Positions 13,280 to 13,594 of a stretch of DNA of 13,594 bases are shown one piece after another (position 1 is the stretch's first letter; the number at the start of each line of letters is the position of its first letter). The DNA comes from Acidobacteriaceae bacterium. GTDB lineage: Bacteria > Acidobacteriota > Terriglobia > Terriglobales > Acidobacteriaceae. Made by a program: the position numbers and the translations under genes. The stretch spans positions 40,350 to 53,943 of the forward strand of contig PLSH01000166.1 of the NCBI GenBank assembly GCA_003165095.1, given 5' to 3'. The notes under the pieces were generated by a model that had not been told where the DNA came from, ran no database searches, and saw only the letters and a program-made list of their open reading frames with translations.

Positions 13280-13594
13280 TGTTTCATCGATCATGCCGCG
13301 GTAAAGCGCCTCCCAGTCATTGGCGCGGGCATCGATGGAAAAATGTTTTTCGATGCGCTGCCGTGCGGCGCGGCCCAGAGCCTGGCGCGATTCCAGGGGT
13401 TCATGCATGAGGGCGAGCATGGCTTGAGCGAGCGCTTCGGTACTGTGAGCGGGAACGATCGTTCCGGCATCGGCAACCAGTTCGCGCACACCGCCCGCAT
13501 CCGTGGCCACAACCGGCTTGCCCATGCACATGGCTTCAGCCAGGGCCAGGGGCATGCCTTCCCACGCGGAACTGAGGACAAAGCCATCGGCAGC
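13265..13594 (-). CDS. GT4-family glycosyltransferase, C-terminal part (start outside window)
   Basis: The minus-strand frame stays open to the right edge, so only about the last 109 residues are present. The edge reads AADGFVLSSAWEGMPLALAE, then AMCMGKPVVATDAGGVRELV. This is the signature of the nucleotide-sugar-binding C-terminal domain of retaining GT-B glycosyltransferases: the E-x7-E pair corresponds to WEG..LALAEAM, and the following PVVATDAGG turn contacts the sugar nucleotide. A helical tail (about 55 residues) with HFSIDARANDWEALYRGMI is the usual C-terminal helix that packs back on the N-domain. The protein likely adds sugars in cell-surface polysaccharide or glycoconjugate synthesis; donor and acceptor cannot be told. 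The last residues (ETGNRE) are encoded by the G-rich repeat, suggesting the repeat has overwritten the original 3' end. Confidence 0.9.
   Translation of the reverse strand, partial: AADGFVLSSAWEGMPLALAEAMCMGKPVVATDAGGVRELVADAGTIVPAHSTEALAQAMLALMHEPLESRQALGRAARQRIEKHFSIDARANDWEALYRGMIDETGNRE

Noticed and set aside
1..13594. tRNA, rRNA or complete insertion sequence
   Set aside because: No cloverleaf with CCA-type end, no rRNA-like conserved stretches, and no transposase with terminal inverted repeats were seen by eye.

Overview
The window is high-GC bacterial DNA that looks like Acidobacteriota (Terriglobia-type). The strongest clue is the minus-strand secreted protein at 9733-12798. It combines choice-of-anchor-D modules, NHL repeats and Ig/Fn3-like modules, and ends in a hydrophobic segment, RRRRW, a second hydrophobic segment, a Cys/Gly-rich stretch and an Ig-like tail, a layout I associate with Acidobacteria. 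A remnant resembling the N-terminus of acidobacterial tyrosine recombinases (about 3130-3342) and a high coding density in GC-rich codons agree with this. The taxonomic assignment is inference from recalled families; no search was run.

Layout. The left edge (3-1688, +) is the 3' part of a putative clan GH-A glycoside hydrolase with a GH42-like trimerisation/amidotransferase-like fold. A 314-bp gap follows, holding a long imperfect hairpin (1797-1842) and a minus-strand intrinsic terminator (1929-1952). Next come two minus-strand genes. One is a 129-aa protein I do not recognise (2003-2392). The other is an ankyrin-repeat lipoprotein whose reading frame is fused upstream to a recombinase-like N-terminus (2740-3342). 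After a 322-bp gap with a good sigma70-like promoter comes the centrepiece, a plus-strand two-gene operon (3665-9720) whose genes overlap by 4 bp. The first gene encodes TIR-TIR-STAND ATPase. The second encodes STAND ATPase, one transmembrane helix and about 14 WD40 blades. The operon runs tail-to-tail, with only 12 bp between stops, into the NHL/choice-of-anchor-D protein. The right edge holds a 56-aa secreted ORF that looks like a signal peptide joined to the tail of a glycoside hydrolase. The 3' end of a GT4 glycosyltransferase (minus strand) follows, and its stop codon lies inside a perfect G-quadruplex motif.

How the genes may work together. The two operon proteins carry paralogous AAA-like (AAA_35/STAND type) ATPase modules. 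The first looks like a cytosolic effector subunit, because its first TIR keeps the putative catalytic Glu. The second looks like a membrane-anchored receptor; by the positive-inside rule its double beta-propeller would lie outside the cytoplasmic membrane. Splitting the TIR effector and the WD40 sensor between two co-expressed STAND ATPases suggests a signal-dependent, possibly NAD-consuming conflict, defence or self/non-self system. This is the best candidate here for an undescribed system. The flanking glycoside hydrolase, glycosyltransferase and recombinase fragment suggest an accessory region between carbohydrate-related genes, but no intact mobile element is visible.
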